Shown here: positions 60,817 through 64,000 of the stretch, piece by piece | Numbering within the stretch: position 1 is the first letter of the stretch | Layout: the number at the start of each line of letters is the position of its first letter | Assembly: GCA_026874595.1 (NCBI GenBank) | Contig: CM049318.1 | Coordinates: 57,209,750 to 57,273,749, forward strand | Length of the DNA: 64,000 nucleotides | Direction of reading: 5' to 3' | Source: Sipunculus nudus | Lineage: Eukaryota > Annelida > Sipuncula > Golfingiida > Sipunculidae | The notes under the pieces: generated by a model | Databases searched by the model: none | What the model saw: the letters and a program-made list of their open reading frames with translations, nothing else | Told to the model about the DNA's origin: nothing | Translations under genes and position numbers: made by a program

Positions 60817-60828
60817 TCACTCGTTCTT
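60817..60828. repeat. Target-site duplication, right (12 bp)
   Basis: TCACTCGTTCTT, second copy. After it, AAGATATCTCGAAGTCTTC continues the duplicated flank (compare 10438-10456). Confidence 0.85.
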
Positions 60829-61748
60829 AAGATATCTCGAAGTCTTCAGCCAAGCCAGCAGCTGAAAACAGGGGCGCATACAGGATCTTAGAGGAAAAAA
60901 AAGGCGGGGGGGGGGGGGGGGTTAACACTTTTGGCACATGGGCCAAAAGGTGTGAGGGGGACAATCCAATGAAGCACTTACAGAAACATCCTCACCGAAA
61001 TTATTCCACCCGCTTAAAATTTCCGCACGACTCCCTTCCCTTTATATAAAAAACAGAAAAATCCCACTTCCAGAATTTCATAATTTTCTAATGTCCCACC
61101 ATATTCTAAAAATATATTTTTTTTCATCATCAAATTTCAACATATTTTGCTTAATTATTTTATTCATTATTTATATTTGATTTGAATAATTCAGAATATT
61201 TACTTACATTTATTGCAATTGAATGGAGCAACTGACATATGCAAGATCCTATATTTTCTCAAAGTGTACGGGATATATACTTGAAAGAGAACAATTAAAC
61301 AAAATAATAAATTATTAAAACACGAGCTACCCCCTCCCCCCCCCCCCTGAAACAAGGCAAATGTTATGGCTCTAATAAAGAAGTGTACCAGGAGTGCTTA
61401 TATATTTTATACAAAACTCTGTAACATGCACAAGTAGAGATGGAAATCGTGCGATACGAAAAACCGGCTGCTGGTTTCGGTATTAAGCGTACACGTATCA
61501 TTCTATTGCACAGGTTTGAGGTTGATCGGATCACTTTGATTGATCCCTGATCAGTACATAACTAATTATCATATTCTTATATTTACCAAGAGTTATATCA
61601 TCCAAACTCATTTTTAAAGAAATTCTTTCATATTGACTCACGGAAAACCAAACAGGACTTTATTGATGCCCGCTCTGAACACATTGCCAAGCGAGTTAAA
61701 AAATCAATGAACACAGCCTCCCTGCTATACTACTAATGTTAACTTCAG

Positions 61749-61782
<34 letters not shown>

Positions 61783-62060
61783 ATATTTAATAAATCTATA
61801 GACCAGTTGTATCAATTTTGTATTTTATTAATCGAATAATATGTTTTTTTTTTAAGTATGCTCTGGAGCTTAATTGTGTCTGCTCCGTACAAAAATCTGT
61901 TCAAGTCGGTTTTCTGTCCGGAATATTACTTTTTGACCCATTAAGCTTGCAAATAACATACAGACAATTTCTTGATACATATTAACATCCAACGAATTCA
62001 CGACGCTAGCAATAGTGACTATCCTGTCACTGGAAACCAATGTTCCATGGAGTCTGGACC
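60829..62060. other. Duplicate-copy DNA, non-coding, with G/C runs
   Basis: Matches 10438-10940 and 12498-12720 of the left copy. Contains a G-run (60906-60920), a C-run (61329-61347) and an (AT)n run (61751-61780). A 74-codon minus frame (61870-62094) is not conserved: the left copy has a stop in the same frame. Confidence 0.6.
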
Positions 62061-62069
62061 AAAGATATA

Positions 62070-62650
62070 TAGTAGAGCGGGTGGGTGATTTCATTTGTAT
62101 ACGCCCGTCTATGACGGGGCGTATTATGGTATACCCACAGTCCGTCCGTCATAGTCCTTTAACTTTTCGTGTCGCCGCTATAAAGTACCGGGACTTTGAT
62201 GGATAAAATAATTCGCGAAACGCACTATAACTACTTACCAATATATTATCTCGCCCGAGTTCGATTATGGAAAAAAATTAATTTGATCAGAGGTCACCAG
62301 GCTACTTTGTATTGTCGCCCTAATACTTACCAGGAATATATAGAATTTTGATTAAACTCAATAGAAATATTAATACTTATATCACCTAAATTCGCTTTCC
62401 AACAAAATCCATGCATATTTATTGAGGTCAGACGTCGATAGAGTTTGGTGGCGCCGTGAAGACTTACCAAAATTCTTATGGATTTTAGTGGAACTCACCA
62501 TGAATACTTACCAATAGTAACCCAAACTGTTTCTCACCTGTATTACATTCTCAGCACAATTCATGCATGTTTAATGAGGTCACAGGTCACAATATAGGCG
62601 ACAGGAGTATTATGCACCATTTGCGGTGCTCTTGCAGTGCTCGCAAAATG
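62070..62650. repeat. Dispersed repeat with internal degenerate units (right copy)
   Basis: Partner of 12725-13330: hairpin ACGCCCGTCTATGACGGGGC, GTATTATGGTATACC, CCGTCCGTC, followed by the same degenerate series with ATCTCGCCCGAGTTCGATTA. Present in both copies, so it was there before the duplication. Confidence 0.6.
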
Positions 62651-63000
62651 CGTGCAATTTTTACAGCTTGCATTAAAGGAACAGAAATGTGCCACCATCC
62701 TTTAAATGCTGCACACAGCATACATTTATTATTTACAACCTGTATGAATAAAACGTTTGATCTGAATACACGTCATTATTTTTTCTCAGGGACTAACCAA
62801 ATTTTTCATGTGTTTATTAATTAATAATAAGATAATATTAGCTATAATTATTGACGGTCGTGGCACTTAACCGTTGCCCCGCAAGTCCTGTGTGGCCTGG
62901 CCTCTGAAATGCTCAATTTTAGTCTTGAAGTGTCGGGAGTGATGAGAAGTGTGTCTTAAAAAAGTCATGAAACCTGAGAAATTTGACAGTATTTCTAGAA

Positions 63001-63060
63001 GGGGCTATAAAAGCGCCATCTGTCAGAAATTCCGTCAGTGTTTCAACCATTGAAACCCAT
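63001..63060 (+). promoter_or_regulatory. Conserved TATA-box/initiator-like block (right copy)
   Basis: GGGGCTATAAAAGCGCC with TATAAAAG at 63006-63013 and TCAGTG with A at 63037, 31 bp from the first T. The same arrangement is found at 13689/13720. A small hairpin GTTTCAACCATTGAAAC follows (63039-63055). No identified transcript downstream. The minus strand reads FLTDGAFIAP here as in the left copy. Confidence 0.35.
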
Positions 63061-64000
63061 TTTTGGTTCGAGATCGAAATGTGAAAACCTGTTCTGTGCT
63101 TCTGACGTATTGTCATGGTAACGAGTACTCAAGTCCGACGATAGTAACATATATCTAGGCGAAAATTTTACTCCTTTTTTATCCTACTTGTTAAGGTAAA
63201 AAAGTGGGTTTTTCTTAAGGATGTAGTTTCAGTTTCATTTGCCGGTAATTTACTCAATTTCTGTACCATAAAACAGGTTTATGTTTTTCCTGTTATTTAA
63301 GTCTGTTATTGGGTTCTAAATCCCCTCTCTCCACAGAACACGCTGCATTTATTGTTGAGTCCAATAAGTCCTGCGGAACGAATTGCAAATATGTAGCAGG
63401 ATACCGTTTTAAATTTCCATAGGTGAAAAAGGTTAGTCATTACGTTGGGTTGACCACCTTTTGTTTTGTAGCCTTTACATTATCACCTGTAAAGCTATAT
63501 AACCACCACTGGGGGAGGATAATAGAAAGGGGGGGGGGGGGGGGGGTTGCTGGAAACCCACCAATTGAAACGTGTACTGGGAATGCAAATAAGTTCATAC
63601 ATGAATCTCTCATGAAGAAGTGTAGGGAAGAAAACGGCACCGGAAACAAAATTTTGGTATTTTTTTAGGTTTAAAAAGAGGTTCTTCTTGCACCCATTAT
63701 GTAAAAAAGAAATGGAGATCTCGTGTCATTTGTCTACGCTGTCTAACCTATTCATCTCGGCTAGCTAATTGAGTAAATTTCTGTATGCTCTTTTCCTGAA
63801 ACAACTCGATGACAAATAAAATTTAAGTATGATGCCTTTTAACAGAGAATCTGAAGTTCTTAATTATAACATAAAATAGAAAGTTATAACAGAGCGATTT
63901 AGAATTAATTAACCAAACGATCTATATATACATAGATTTTCTGAGATATTGATTGACATTTACCTGCACGTTGCCTCAAACTGCATGAAAATATATCGAT
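63061..64000. other. Duplicate-copy DNA, no gene seen; poly(G) run
   Basis: Homologous to about 13740-14690. G-run at 63531-63546. Short open frames in both strands around it reflect the run (Gly or Pro homopolymers). Homology continues to the window end. Confidence 0.55.

Larger units (their letters stand above)
37205..64000. repeat. Right copy of the segmental (tandem) duplication
   Basis: Collinear with 1370-14690 (anchors listed there) and still homologous at the window edge (ATATATCGAT at 63990). It is twice the length of the left copy because of later insertions: about 39.04-39.6 kb (unclassified), 39.9-50.4 kb (foldback, hAT, 2.27-kb tandem pair), 51.55-53.79 kb (non-LTR fragment and MITE) and 56.25-60.82 kb (LINE). 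The offset of about 35.8 kb at the left end suggests a tandem unit of roughly that size. Confidence 0.8.

Noticed and set aside
61870-62094. Minus-strand ORF as a possible 5' exon of the surface gene
   Set aside because: The left duplicate has a stop in the equivalent frame, so coding is not conserved.

Overview
The window is AT-rich eukaryotic (animal) DNA with no bacterial-style operons. Real coding sequence is sparse, split into short exons with GT...AG borders, and buried in transposable elements of many classes: L1/Tx1-like, CR1/L2-like and other non-LTR elements, BEL/Pao, a Ty3/gypsy element with Gmr1-like gene order, two hAT elements, MITEs, foldbacks and tRNA-derived SINEs. This mixture, and a CGTATTATGGTATAC-type dispersed repeat that I associate with molluscs, suggest an invertebrate, possibly a bivalve. 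The taxon is an inference.

The main architecture is an old direct duplication. About 1.37-14.7 kb (left copy) is collinear with about 37.2-64 kb (right copy), an offset near 36 kb at the left end. Different insertions interrupt each copy. The left copy carries the Gmr1-like remnant (3.7-7.8 kb) and a CR1/L2-like LINE (10.9-12.5 kb). The right copy carries a foldback (40.1-41.1 kb), a hAT (41.3-45.6 kb), a perfect 2.27-kb tandem duplication (45.85-50.39 kb), a non-LTR fragment plus a TA-flanked MITE (51.6-53.8 kb), and a 4.6-kb L1/Tx1-like LINE (56.25-60.82 kb). The left copy still has the empty site for that last LINE.

The only likely host gene is on the minus strand. Small cysteine-containing exons, all phase 1-1, lie at 51.3, 38.8 and 36.7 kb. 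They lead into a Thr/Pro-rich mucin-like stalk exon (33.3 kb) and a final exon with one transmembrane helix and a short tail (32.2-32.5 kb). Together they read as a type I surface glycoprotein of a family I do not recognise. The left copy keeps the matching exons at 8.2 and 3.1 kb, so a second paralogous gene probably runs off the left edge.

Between the copies (14.7-37 kb) lie a decayed non-LTR element (16.7-18.0 kb), a BEL/Pao remnant (19.5-29.7 kb) split by a 6.7-kb hAT with a perfect 8-bp target duplication, several tandem repeats, and the 3' end of the gene. The only long intact reading frame in the window is the L1/Tx1-like ORF2 (57.3-60.8 kb, minus). All homology and family statements come from reading the sequence by eye; no search was run.
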